Shown piece by piece: positions 44,111 through 53,640 of a stretch of DNA of 64,000 nucleotides (position 1 is the first letter of the stretch; each line of letters opens with the position of its first letter). The translations under genes and the position numbers were made by a program. The notes under the pieces were generated by a model. It was not told where the DNA came from and searched no databases. It saw nothing but the letters and a program-made list of their open reading frames with translations. The DNA is from Alphaproteobacteria bacterium (GTDB lineage Bacteria; Pseudomonadota; Alphaproteobacteria; Micavibrionales; Micavibrionaceae): positions 420,501 to 484,500 of the forward strand of contig NVTV01000001.1 in the NCBI GenBank assembly GCA_002401695.1, written 5' to 3'.

Positions 44111-45538
44111 TTACATTTTAAAAGGAATTGAAGCATCAGCAGAAAGAGCAGCTTGCTCAATCACTGTATCCGAAGCATTTTCGGGATTTTGCCCCACAAC
44201 CTGCTTACTTCCCTCTTCCGGATTTTCTAAAGCATGGACAACCTGAGAAGAAACATCAGCGGCAATTATCTTTGCCGTTTTTTCTACATATTGTGCGCTA
44301 TACGCTTTGTAACCATCAGCCTCCGAATACGTAACACGGTTTAGCGCCGACATTGTTGCGTGGTGCTCTAATGGCACGCCCTCCGGCAGCGTTCCCAAAA
44401 CCAGCCTATCTGTCTGTATATGATCTATACCATGTTGAATTTCTTCTAAAGCCGACTCTAAAAAGAACCCAACCTCTTCACTATCCGTCTGTGTAAATTG
44501 TAGTGGCCTTTCCATTAGGAAATAAGCAGGATTATAACGCAGAATAATCGTTTCATCATTTAGAATACCGGGAATTCCAGAGGAAGCCATATAACCTAAC
44601 TCACGCCCCGCTTCTATATCCGCTCTGGACTTATGGACAACAGTCACATCATCACCGGTCAATATATCCGACATTCCATAGCTTTCAGCCGCAACCTCAG
44701 TGATTGCATCCGCAATACGCTCTCTCACTCTAAACTGCGCTTGAAGGTCACTCGCCGTTTCGATATTTCCCGGCGCCCTGATAAGAGCCATATCCGCCAT
44801 AATTTCAGGATTACTCGTAATCGCGTTTATTATCTCCGTTCTGCGCGCCATTTCCCATACACCATAGGCATCACTCTCATCATGCGCGTAATGCATATAA
44901 CCTCTGGCCGTTTCGTCAAAGTCCTGCCCTTGCAAATCTTCATCATCAACCGTACTTACATGTAAAAGAGAATACGCCACCGCTCTTAATGTATTTGGGT
45001 CTGCCTCTGAAAATTTAGCAAGAATATCCGCGCCATTATCAACACCCGATAAATCTGCACGGGCAATCTCTTTTGCATCATCTAAAGAGAACCCCGTCAA
45101 AGACGGTATATGCGCAATTATATTTTCTACAGCTGAACGAGAATGCGCATCCTTATCCTCATTCAAATACGCAATAGCATTTTGATCGGAAAGTAACTGT
45201 TCAGGCGTTTTTTGTTCTTCACCAAAAATTAAAGCACTTACACTTTTCACCGTGTCAGAGACGAACCCATCGCTATAATCAGGCTGCCAGTTTTTATCAT
45301 TCGCCGCGATAATTATCGCTTCAACATCTGTTATCCCGCCATAAACATCCAGATCGATACGATCCATCGGGATGCCGGCTTCTTCATTGAAATTCTTCCG
45401 CAGATACTGCGTAATGATTCTATCAGATAATATACGCTGGCTCTCTGTAACACGAAAACCATCAGGCAAGACGCCATCTTTAAAGCGACTATAGTGCCGC
45501 TCAAAACTATCTTGATTATTTTGGGAATCTTCGCCCAT
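44111..45538 (-). CDS. Acidic protein with degenerate zincin-like motif
   Basis: A 475-residue acidic, soluble protein without signal peptide. At residues 365-373 it reads EEIQHGIDH. This closely resembles the HEIQHaidH-type zinc-peptidase motif found in polyvalent phage and plasmid proteins and in toxin-like domains, but the first His is Glu, so catalysis as a normal HExxH peptidase is doubtful. The remainder shows no recognised domain. In composition and possible peptidase relation it resembles the 631-residue protein at 38941. An effector or structural role is speculative. Confidence 0.6.
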   Translation of the reverse strand: MGEDSQNNQDSFERHYSRFKDGVLPDGFRVTESQRILSDRIITQYLRKNFNEEAGIPMDRIDLDVYGGITDVEAIIIAANDKNWQPDYSDGFVSDTVKSVSALIFGEEQKTPEQLLSDQNAIAYLNEDKDAHSRSAVENIIAHIPSLTGFSLDDAKEIARADLSGVDNGADILAKFSEADPNTLRAVAYSLLHVSTVDDEDLQGQDFDETARGYMHYAHDESDAYGVWEMARRTEIINAITSNPEIMADMALIRAPGNIETASDLQAQFRVRERIADAITEVAAESYGMSDILTGDDVTVVHKSRADIEAGRELGYMASSGIPGILNDETIILRYNPAYFLMERPLQFTQTDSEEVGFFLESALEEIQHGIDHIQTDRLVLGTLPEGVPLEHHATMSALNRVTYSEADGYKAYSAQYVEKTAKIIAADVSSQVVHALENPEEGSKQVVGQNPENASDTVIEQAALSADASIPFKM

Positions 45539-45687
45539 TCACCATCACCTTTTATGCCCGACGTCGCCCGACATTTTATTATTTTCTATATAATAGCAAT
45601 AAAGCCCAAAAAACACAAAAATTATAATCGAATCTCTCTTAAAAAGCTTTAACCCCCTTTCATCTCCCGCTATATCATATTATAAAG

Positions 45688-46620
45688 ATGCCCATGGCTT
45701 CGGGATCTAAAAAAGTTATCATTGCTGCGCTGATCGGAAACGCTCTTATTTCCATCACAAAATTCTTCGCTGCCTCCATCACAGGCAGTGCTGCTATGCT
45801 CTCGGAAGGTATACATTCTCTGGTTGATACGGGAAATCAAATCCTGCTGCTTTATGGCTTAAAGCGCGCCGCAAAGCCTGCAGACGCCGAGTTTCCCTTT
45901 GGGCACGGCAAAGAAATCTATTTTTGGAGCTTTGTCGTCGCCATCCTGATTTTCTCTGTCGGCGCAGGCATCTCCATTTATGAGGGTATAAGCCATATTT
46001 ACCACCCCTCAGAGCTTCACGACCCGACAATCAATTATATTGTGCTTGGAACGGCAATCCTATTCGAAGGGGCAGCCTTCCTCTTCGCTCTCAAAGAGTT
46101 TAACAAAGTTCGCGGAAAGTTAGGCTATATCGAGGCCGTTCACAGCGGAAAAGATCCGTCCCTGTTCGTCGTATTATTCGAAGATTTGGCCGCTCTTTTG
46201 GGTCTGTTCGTTGCGTTAATCGGCATTACCCTTGCGCACATAACCCATAACCCGCTATGGGACGGGATGGCCTCTGTAGTTATCGGCATCATCCTTGGCC
46301 TGACCGCAGTTTGGCTGGCTTATGAGACAAAAAGCCTACTAATCGGCGAAGGGGCGAACCCAAAAATTGTAGCTAACATCAAACGGATAGCCGCAAAACA
46401 TGATGGCATAGATCAAGTGAATGAAGTCCTGACCCTGCATATGGGGCCTGAATTTTTACTGGTTAATATCAGCATTGATTTCAACAACGACCTGCCCGCC
46501 GGAACAGTCGAGCAAACCATTGCCGCGATTAGCGCCGATATAAAGGCCGCCCACCCCTTCGCGAAGAAAATATTTATCGAAGCCGAGGCCGCCGCAGAAC
46601 CAGCCGTTAAAACAACATAA
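45688..46620 (+). CDS. Cation diffusion facilitator (CDF) metal transporter
   Basis: A 310-residue CDF-family efflux protein that exchanges divalent metal (probably Zn) for protons. It has six membrane segments; metal-site motifs SEGIHSLVDTGNQ in the second segment and LLFVALIG-like segments further on, with LFEDLAALLGL and WDGMASVVIGI replacing the usual H-x-x-x-D in the fifth. This arrangement resembles the ZnT9/TMEM163-like subgroup. FPFGHGKEIYFWSF is a classical CDF signature. A cytoplasmic C-terminal domain follows (about 215-295). The gene stands alone. Confidence 0.88.
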   Translation: MPMASGSKKVIIAALIGNALISITKFFAASITGSAAMLSEGIHSLVDTGNQILLLYGLKRAAKPADAEFPFGHGKEIYFWSFVVAILIFSVGAGISIYEGISHIYHPSELHDPTINYIVLGTAILFEGAAFLFALKEFNKVRGKLGYIEAVHSGKDPSLFVVLFEDLAALLGLFVALIGITLAHITHNPLWDGMASVVIGIILGLTAVWLAYETKSLLIGEGANPKIVANIKRIAAKHDGIDQVNEVLTLHMGPEFLLVNISIDFNNDLPAGTVEQTIAAISADIKAAHPFAKKIFIEAEAAAEPAVKTT

Positions 46621-46690
46621 GCCCACCCCTCTGGAAAACACACACACCCTATGATAGTGTGAGCGCATATATTAGACAGATAGAGAGATA

Positions 46691-47377
46691 ATGGTGATGG
46701 GAAAAATTAAAAACATATTTCAAAAATACCCTCATATCCCAAATATTACGGCCCTTATCCTTATGGGCTTATCCCTACTCTGGTACGGTGATCAGTTCTT
46801 GCGTTTTGGCATTGCCTTCGACTCTGTCGATCTTATGGGGTCATATTTCATCGCCAGCACCATTGCCCTCATTATGCTCTTGAAATCAGGCGATGATATA
46901 TTGAGCAACAACCGCTTTATAATTGTTATCGGCACACTTTCCACCATGGCCTTCATATTATTTCTTGGCCAATTTTTAGGGAAATTTGGTGGCGCTTACC
47001 ACCCGCAAGAGCCTATCGCCTTCCATATTGTGCGCAGCATCTTCCTCATCGCAGCAGGTATGATGCTCTATATATTTAAACCGAACCAACATTTCATCAT
47101 TCACAAATATCTTCTTATCATCACAGGATGTGTGGGGGCGTACTGGGCTTTTGTTTATGGCTTTCCATCAATTGTCAGAGAATGGTACGGCACCAGAGGC
47201 GCACCATCCGAAATGTTCCCTGACGGCCTTCTCCTTTTATCAAAGCGTAACCCAGAACGTGACGTTCAAAGAGACGCTTTCATTGTCTTCGTTATAACTT
47301 GGCTTATCACTGTGATATCGGGACGCCTACGGTATAAAAAAATGCAACAACAGCCCCCAGTACAAGATAATACTTAA
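46691..47377 (+). CDS. Hypothetical polytopic membrane protein
   Basis: A 228-residue protein with about six hydrophobic segments, including ones near 15-35, 45-65, 72-95, 107-125 and 133-152, and a last segment near 197-215. It has no family motif that I can name. It follows the CDF gene by 70 bp on the same strand. A role in metal handling is possible only by proximity. Confidence 0.6.
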   Translation: MVMGKIKNIFQKYPHIPNITALILMGLSLLWYGDQFLRFGIAFDSVDLMGSYFIASTIALIMLLKSGDDILSNNRFIIVIGTLSTMAFILFLGQFLGKFGGAYHPQEPIAFHIVRSIFLIAAGMMLYIFKPNQHFIIHKYLLIITGCVGAYWAFVYGFPSIVREWYGTRGAPSEMFPDGLLLLSKRNPERDVQRDAFIVFVITWLITVISGRLRYKKMQQQPPVQDNT

Positions 47378-47421
47378 CCCAGCCATTGTTACTGTATCCC
47401 TTACATATAGGGCGTTTTTAT

Positions 47422-47449
47422 ATATTTAGATCAAATTTTATCTAAATAT
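47422..47449. repeat. Perfect 10-bp inverted repeat upstream of the adhesin-like gene
   Basis: ATATTTAGAT, 8-bp loop, ATCTAAATAT. It is AT-only at its ends and lies about 120 bp upstream of the start at 47571. An operator for a dimeric regulator is more likely than a terminator, since the stem is AT-rich and lies in the 193-bp intergenic gap. Confidence 0.4.
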
Positions 47450-47570
47450 CACCATTCCTTAACTATTTCCATATTAATATACATGGCCTCATAAATAAAT
47501 AAGGGGCATTCTCCGCACCATAAACGCAGGGAATATAAAGACATAAATATTAAGGTCGGAAAAAGTAAAG

Positions 47571-48008
47571 ATGGCACATACAATTTTGAATAATTTTCTA
47601 ATGGATTCAGGAACGCAGGAAAGCGCATCTGATAACACCCAGAAAATTACAGTACAAAATAACGGACAATCCGCTGAATTGCCTGATGCTTCCTATGTAA
47701 GAAGCCCCGACATTACGCGCAATGGTGCTGGCCTTGCTTTAGAAACAGCCGACGGCACAGTCGTTATCGAAGGATATTACGCCGTAGAGCCAATACCAAA
47801 CCTAGTGGCAGCAGATTTATTCTCCTCTATTCAGAATTCTGCGACCGAAATAGGACAAGACAATAACGATACGTTAAACTTCACAAATTCAGGTAACAGC
47901 TTCAGCCATACAGGTTTAGACCAGACAAGCAGTTACGATGTTTATACGGACGCTACAGTCACCCTATTAGTTGACTTAGACCATAGCGCAGTAAGCAGCA
48001 TTATATAA
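47571..48008 (+). CDS. Short protein resembling the N-terminus of large RTX/Bap-type adhesins
   Basis: A 145-residue protein. Residues about 37-85 (ASYVRSPDITRNGAGLALET, then ADGTVVIEGYYA and PNLVAADLF) match the short beta-domain that opens many large secreted adhesins of alphaproteobacteria (prefix of LapA/Bap- and RTX-type proteins). Here the protein ends after 145 residues with no repeats or secretion signal, so it is either a truncated adhesin or a stand-alone version. It converges on glpK, with a 55-bp gap. Confidence 0.5.
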   Translation: MAHTILNNFLMDSGTQESASDNTQKITVQNNGQSAELPDASYVRSPDITRNGAGLALETADGTVVIEGYYAVEPIPNLVAADLFSSIQNSATEIGQDNNDTLNFTNSGNSFSHTGLDQTSSYDVYTDATVTLLVDLDHSAVSSII

Positions 48009-48063
48009 AATAAGGAAAAGACGTACAGGAACAGAATGTGTGGGTAAGGCTGTGGATTAAAAT

Positions 48064-49542
48064 CTAATATGATTTTTCCACGGCTCTTTGCCACCCAGAA
48101 TACAAAACATCCATATCCTGCTTTTTCTCTCTTGGCTTATAATGACGATCTACCTGCCAACGCGCCGATACATCCTCTATTGAGGCAAATACATTGGATT
48201 GCACCCCCGCCAAACACGCTGCCCCCCACGCCGTACATTCCGCAACCTTTGGAATTTCAATATCAATACTAAGGATATCTGCCAAAAACTGACACATAAA
48301 CCCATTAGCCACCAACCCGCCATCAGCGCGTAAAACATCAATTTTCCGCCCACTATCTTTCTGCATAACGTCTATCAAGTCACGTGTTTGATACGCTTGC
48401 GCCTCTAATGCTGCACGAACGATGTGCGCCTTTTGCGTATCACGGGACAAACCACAAATAACCCCGCGCGCCGCAGGATTCCAGTACGGCGCGCCAAGGC
48501 CGGTAAAAGCAGGCACAAAATAAACCCCGCCATTATCGGGCACTGATTGCGCCATATTTTCGCTCTCTTTTGCATCACCAATGAAGTTTAAATTATCCCG
48601 CAAAAATTGAATCGCCGTTCCCGCATTGAAAATCGAACCTTCCAATGCATAAGAAACCTTACCGCCGGAACTTAACCCTATAGTTGTTATTAATTTATGC
48701 TCTGACATGACTGGGGTCTCCCCAATATTCATCAAAGCAAAGCACCCTGTGCCATAGGTTGACTTCACCATGCCGGAATGGACACAACCCTGACCAATTA
48801 GTGCAGATTGCTGATCCCCTGCCATACCGCCAACCATCAAGTTACAGCCAAATAAACCCGAATCAAATTGGCCAAATTCAGATATATTATCCAATACTTT
48901 TGGAAGCATCTGTTTGGGAATATTGAATAATTTAAGCAAATCATCATCCCATTGATGTCCAATTATATTATAAAGCATCGTCCGCGAAGCATTGGTCGCA
49001 TCGGTCGCATGCACACGACCACCCGTTAGGTGCCATAACAGGTAACAATCGACTGTGCCGAACAATAACTCACCCTTTTCAGCGCGCGCCCGAACGCCTT
49101 CGACGCTTTCCAGAATCCATCTCAATTTGGTTGCAGAGAAATATGGGTCAAGCAATAATCCGGTTTTTCCCCTGATCATTTCCTCGACATTTTCTCCCTT
49201 TAAAGTTGTGCAGAAATCCGCCGTTCGGCGATCTTGCCAGACAATAGCATTGTAGACAGGCTCGCCCGTATTCCGATCCCAGACAATCGTCGTTTCCCGT
49301 TGATTTGTGATTCCCACACCTGCAAGCGAAGCTGTCACATCCTCATCCTGTGATAAAACATTCCTGATAACTGAAAATGTGCTTTTCACAAGCATCTTCG
49401 GATCCTGCTCCACCCAACCATCCTGTGGATAAATTAAACCCACAGGCTGTTGATAAATAAAGCGTACACCGCCATGCTCATCAAAAATAATCGCGCGCGA
49501 ACTACTCGTCCCCTGATCAATCGCCAAAAGATGCGTTGTCAT
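48064..49542 (-). CDS. glpK: Glycerol kinase
   Basis: A 492-residue FGGY-family kinase that phosphorylates glycerol to glycerol-3-phosphate. Signatures: AIDQGTSSSRAIIFD at the N-terminus, GITNQRETTIVWDR, TDATNASRTMLYNI and the C-terminal RADGGLVANGFMCQFLADI. Length is typical. It is 23 bp downstream of glpD, so the two genes form an operon for glycerol use. No glpF transporter or glpR regulator lies in the window. Confidence 0.96.
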   Translation of the reverse strand: MTTHLLAIDQGTSSSRAIIFDEHGGVRFIYQQPVGLIYPQDGWVEQDPKMLVKSTFSVIRNVLSQDEDVTASLAGVGITNQRETTIVWDRNTGEPVYNAIVWQDRRTADFCTTLKGENVEEMIRGKTGLLLDPYFSATKLRWILESVEGVRARAEKGELLFGTVDCYLLWHLTGGRVHATDATNASRTMLYNIIGHQWDDDLLKLFNIPKQMLPKVLDNISEFGQFDSGLFGCNLMVGGMAGDQQSALIGQGCVHSGMVKSTYGTGCFALMNIGETPVMSEHKLITTIGLSSGGKVSYALEGSIFNAGTAIQFLRDNLNFIGDAKESENMAQSVPDNGGVYFVPAFTGLGAPYWNPAARGVICGLSRDTQKAHIVRAALEAQAYQTRDLIDVMQKDSGRKIDVLRADGGLVANGFMCQFLADILSIDIEIPKVAECTAWGAACLAGVQSNVFASIEDVSARWQVDRHYKPREKKQDMDVLYSGWQRAVEKSY

Positions 49543-49565
49543 AGCCTAAAATTTCCTTCAAAGAA

Positions 49566-51065
49566 TCAAGACGCCAGAGCGGCCTCTATATTACGGACAG
49601 TGTCATCAGATATATGCAAACCCAGCTTAGAACGCCGCCACACGACATCCTCCGCCGTTGCTGCCCACTCATAATTCACAAGATAATCAACTTCTACCTT
49701 AAAGACCTGATCGCCATAATGCATCCCCAGATCAGCCAGCGACTCCGCGCCGTGCAGGAAATAATCCATTCGTGCCCCGTAAGAGCGGATATAACGCTGC
49801 AGCAGCTCCATAGGTAACCACGGATATTGTTGTCTTTGCAATTGCATATAAGCCTCAAGACTATGCCCACCGAAATCACCACCGGTAAGCGGCTCTCCCG
49901 CGCTCCATCCCTCAACAACACGTCCCGACAGGCGCATCAACTGATTAACCACCGCCTCGCTTAAGGCACGATACGTCGTCAATTTCCCGCCAAACACAGA
50001 TAAAAACGGCGGATCATAGCGATTATGGTGATAAATACGATAACCACGCGATACTTCACTGGAATCTTCCTCACCATCATCCAGTAAAGGGCGCACCCCA
50101 CTGAACGTAAATATAACATCAGAGGGCAATACAGTCTTCGAAAACGCACAATTCACCGCTTCGCACAAATAAGCCATCTCGGCATCAGAGATTCTGGCAT
50201 CACGTGGATTACCCTCAAATTCTTCTTCCGTCGTCCCCACCAGCGTGTATTTACCCTGATACGGCGCAACAAACACAATACGCTTGTCCGGTTGCTGCAA
50301 CACATAGGCGTGATCGCCTTCATATTGGCGCGGCAAAATAATGTGGCTGCCTTTTACAAGACGAACCATCGGTAAATCAGGGTCACGGTGCCCAATACCG
50401 ACTCCCTCCAGAAATTTTCCAACCCATGGCCCTGTTGCATTCACAACCATAGAGGCACTAACATCCAGCGTTTCATCAGACATCGTATCCTGCAACGTCA
50501 CGCGCCAACGCCCGTCACAGACCTTCAGGCTTTCACAGCGCGTATGGGTTAACACCTTCGCATTACGCGCTGCGGCATCAACGGCGTTTAAAACCACCAA
50601 ACGCGTATCATCAACATAGCAATCCGAATACACAATCCCGTCCAACATATCATCCAGCAAAGGTTTGCCAAACGCGTGATCCGCAAGCTGAACAACATGC
50701 GAATTGGGCAGAGATTTTTTTCCGCCAAGATGATCGTAAAGCCACAGCCCCAAACGAATAAGCCATTGCGGACGTTGCTCGGCATCTTGCAGAAACACAC
50801 ACTCAATCGGAGAAATAAGATGCGGAGCGTTTCGTAACAAGACTTCGCGCTCTTTCAACGCCTCACGCACCATACCAAATTCACAATGCTCCAAATAACG
50901 TAAACCACCATGGATCATCTTCGTACTGGCCGAAGAGGTTGCCCCGCCCAGATCCTCTGCCTCAACCAAAAGCACAGATAAACCGCGGCCGGCAGCATCG
51001 CGCGCGATGCCTGCACCGTTAATTCCACCACCAATTACACATAAGTCATAATGAAGATCATCCAT
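49566..51065 (-). CDS. glpD: Aerobic glycerol-3-phosphate dehydrogenase
   Basis: A 499-residue FAD-dependent membrane-associated enzyme that oxidises glycerol-3-phosphate to DHAP and passes electrons to quinone. The FAD-binding motif DLCVIGGGINGAGIARDAAG is near the N-terminus, followed by SSASTKMIHGGLRYLEH and, near the middle, the GVRPLLDDG and FGGKLTTYR signatures. I prefer the ATG at 51065; a TTG at 51086 adds seven residues. It is the first gene of glpDK. Confidence 0.94.
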   Translation of the reverse strand: MDDLHYDLCVIGGGINGAGIARDAAGRGLSVLLVEAEDLGGATSSASTKMIHGGLRYLEHCEFGMVREALKEREVLLRNAPHLISPIECVFLQDAEQRPQWLIRLGLWLYDHLGGKKSLPNSHVVQLADHAFGKPLLDDMLDGIVYSDCYVDDTRLVVLNAVDAAARNAKVLTHTRCESLKVCDGRWRVTLQDTMSDETLDVSASMVVNATGPWVGKFLEGVGIGHRDPDLPMVRLVKGSHIILPRQYEGDHAYVLQQPDKRIVFVAPYQGKYTLVGTTEEEFEGNPRDARISDAEMAYLCEAVNCAFSKTVLPSDVIFTFSGVRPLLDDGEEDSSEVSRGYRIYHHNRYDPPFLSVFGGKLTTYRALSEAVVNQLMRLSGRVVEGWSAGEPLTGGDFGGHSLEAYMQLQRQQYPWLPMELLQRYIRSYGARMDYFLHGAESLADLGMHYGDQVFKVEVDYLVNYEWAATAEDVVWRRSKLGLHISDDTVRNIEAALAS

Positions 51066-51219
51066 ATCCCACTCACGATACAGCAAGAGCAGTCATATGG
51101 AAAGGTTGAGTTTTCAACATCATGTAAATAATTCCATCAACAGAATAAGTCTTTGACACACAATGGTATTTAAACAATACTCCACAGAGTAATACACATG
51201 TATTCCCTCAGGTTCTCTG

Positions 51220-53331
51220 ATGCATATACGAAATTGGATATACAACCCCTTATTCTTTGCCGCCACCCTGCTTTGCGCGGCTATTTGCGTTGCAGGAACA
51301 ACGCGCGCAACGCCTTTACAAAAACACAGCCCCGCCCTCACCGGATTTTTGGGGCTAAATACTATTCCCAGTGCGCGCATGGATGAGGTCGGCACCGTGC
51401 GCATGGGGGTTTCAACCCTTGATCCCTACCTTCATGGCTATATAGGCATACAGATTGCCGAGCCTCTCCACATCAATATCAGGCAAACGGCAGAGGTTTC
51501 AAACCTCACTGAAGCCCCGAAAACCCTCTACCCGGGCGTTGATTTGAAATTACGCCTAATAAAGGAAAATACCTATCGCCCTGAAATATCACTCGGTTTG
51601 CAATCTGCCTTCGGACACAAAAGAATGGCAGGTGAATATATCGCACTCTCCAAACGCTATAACAATTTCGACTTTACCGCAGGGATTGGCTGGGGACGGT
51701 TGGGCAGCGCAGGGCATTTCAACAACCCCTTCAAAATCCTCGGCAGCCATTTTGACCATGACAGAAACCCTGACAGCGACACACCAAACACACCAAGCAA
51801 TTGGTTTACCGGCGATAAAATAGGCTTATTTGCGGGCGTAGAGTATTTTCTGCCCTATGATGGCCTCTCCCTAAAGCTCGATTACGGCGCTGATCGCTAT
51901 ACCGCAGAGAAAAATAACTTCGACTATGAATCCCCCGCCCCTTGGGGCATTGGGCTGGCCTACACACATAATGATTGGCTCAGCGCCAGCATCGGCATGC
52001 AAGGAACAGATAAGGTGATGGGACGCATTTCCCTGCAATCCATCCCGTCCAAATGGCCCTTCACGCACAAAACATACCCCAAGCCAAAACCTTTCTATAA
52101 GCAGCGCAACGCCCGCCTGAATATCGCCAGCATGACAAATGCAGCGGCAAACGATGACATCACCTTAACTGGCATCACGAGCAAAGGGCAAAGCATTTTC
52201 GCCATACTCGACATCTCCCCCCACATCCCTGCACCGCAACAAATAGGACGTGCCGTACGTCACATCGCCGCGCATAGCGGACAGGATATAGAAGAGATAA
52301 TCATCACGCCGCGACACGTACACCTCATGGGAACCCCGGTTAAAATCATGAGATCAGACGTTGAAAACTATCTGAAGAACAATTTATCCAGCCCACAGGA
52401 AATTTGGAAAAACACTGAGTTTGTAGTTACTACAGAGGATAATAAAACATCTAATCCGTTCCTATCCATACGAAGAACAAACAATAAGACCACATTTACG
52501 CTGGCATTAGAAAATCAAATCAGCCTCTCGGAAGAGGAAAGTGGAATCCTCTATCGCAGCTCGGCATTTTTAAACCTGCAATCATCACCATTCTTAGGGT
52601 TCCTGACAGGTACATCCCTCCGCCTCAATTTGGACAACAACCTCAGTGAGCGCGCCTACCTTAACAAAACCCACCCTACCGAGCTTACGAAATCCTACGC
52701 ACAAGCGCGCATCAGCCTTGAAAACGCTTATGTCGGGTATACCCACAGCCTCACCCCCGACCTACATTTCATGGCAAGCGCAGGCTATTTGGAGGAAGGG
52801 TATGCCGGATTAGGCGGTGAAATCCTGTACCGCCCCTTCTCCTCACGTTTTGCATTAGGCGCAGAAATCTGGAGCGTTACCCCGCGCCAAGCAAACAGCC
52901 CCCTCAATATGGGGCTATATACAGGGCAAAACAGCATCACAGGACATATCAACGGATGGTACGACCTGCCGCATCACGACATAACCCTTCACGCACGCGC
53001 AGGGCGTTTTATCGCAGGCGATGTTGGTGGATCATTAGAATTAGAGAAAATCTTCAAAAACGGCGCAAAACTAACTGGCCTCGTCTCGCTCAGCAATTAC
53101 AGTGACACCGATATTTATGGCGGCACCACCCACGCCTATAACAGCCTGAAACTAACACTGCCCTTTGGTAACATCCCCTATATCCCGACAGGCAGCGAAA
53201 TACGCACAAAGATCGCACCATTTGATCGCGTCACCGCACAAAGCATAAATCCCCCGCAACGCCTTTTCGAGATGACCGAGAACTTCACACTAGACCATAT
53301 GGCAAAACACTGGACAAATATTCTGGACTAA
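51220..53331 (+). CDS. YjbH-like outer-membrane protein, exopolysaccharide-linked
   Basis: A 703-residue protein with a signal peptide (cleavage near residue 27, ATRA-TP). The N-terminal region shows the YjbH pattern: FLGLNTIPSARMDEVGTVRMG, then YPGVDLKLRLIKE, SLGLQSAFGHKRMAGEYIAL and FDFTAGIGWGRLG. YjbH proteins are predicted beta-barrel outer-membrane proteins of an exopolysaccharide operon (yjbEFGH in E. coli). Here yjbEFG are not adjacent, so it stands alone. Family identity is fairly clear; function is inferred. Confidence 0.8.
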   Translation: MHIRNWIYNPLFFAATLLCAAICVAGTTRATPLQKHSPALTGFLGLNTIPSARMDEVGTVRMGVSTLDPYLHGYIGIQIAEPLHINIRQTAEVSNLTEAPKTLYPGVDLKLRLIKENTYRPEISLGLQSAFGHKRMAGEYIALSKRYNNFDFTAGIGWGRLGSAGHFNNPFKILGSHFDHDRNPDSDTPNTPSNWFTGDKIGLFAGVEYFLPYDGLSLKLDYGADRYTAEKNNFDYESPAPWGIGLAYTHNDWLSASIGMQGTDKVMGRISLQSIPSKWPFTHKTYPKPKPFYKQRNARLNIASMTNAAANDDITLTGITSKGQSIFAILDISPHIPAPQQIGRAVRHIAAHSGQDIEEIIITPRHVHLMGTPVKIMRSDVENYLKNNLSSPQEIWKNTEFVVTTEDNKTSNPFLSIRRTNNKTTFTLALENQISLSEEESGILYRSSAFLNLQSSPFLGFLTGTSLRLNLDNNLSERAYLNKTHPTELTKSYAQARISLENAYVGYTHSLTPDLHFMASAGYLEEGYAGLGGEILYRPFSSRFALGAEIWSVTPRQANSPLNMGLYTGQNSITGHINGWYDLPHHDITLHARAGRFIAGDVGGSLELEKIFKNGAKLTGLVSLSNYSDTDIYGGTTHAYNSLKLTLPFGNIPYIPTGSEIRTKIAPFDRVTAQSINPPQRLFEMTENFTLDHMAKHWTNILD

Positions 53332-53375
53332 ACGCCGGTACAACAATTGAATCAAATTACCCACGCAAAAAAATA

Positions 53376-53400
53376 CCGCCCGAAGGCGGCAGTTAGTTTT
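53376..53400 (+). terminator. Rho-independent terminator after the YjbH-like gene
   Basis: Stem CCGCC, tetraloop CGAA, GGCGG, then CAGTTAGTTTT with a T-rich tail. It lies 45 bp after the stop. The remainder of the 309-bp gap to 53641 is very AT-rich, with one inverted repeat (53420-53451) and no gene. Confidence 0.65.
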
Positions 53401-53419
53401 ATAAATTTTGTATTCTAAA

Positions 53420-53451
53420 GTTACACAAGGATTTTGGGATTTATGTGTAAC
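53420..53451. repeat. Perfect 8-bp inverted repeat
   Basis: GTTACACA, 16-bp spacer, TGTGTAAC. It lies in the AT-rich convergent gap between the YjbH-like gene and rluD. The spacing would suit two half-sites of a DNA-binding protein or a weak hairpin. Confidence 0.3.
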
Positions 53452-53640
53452 CCACTAATAACGATTTCTACTATTTTTATCTATTCAATTCGTATCGTTA
53501 TTTTTATTTTAAAACTACATTTTACAAATCATTCTTACCAAAAAACAGGATATAAAACTAATATTCCGCTTACTTATCTTTATTCATACACCTTACACTA
53601 TTTATAATACATAAATTTTTATGTAAATACAATGAGTTTC

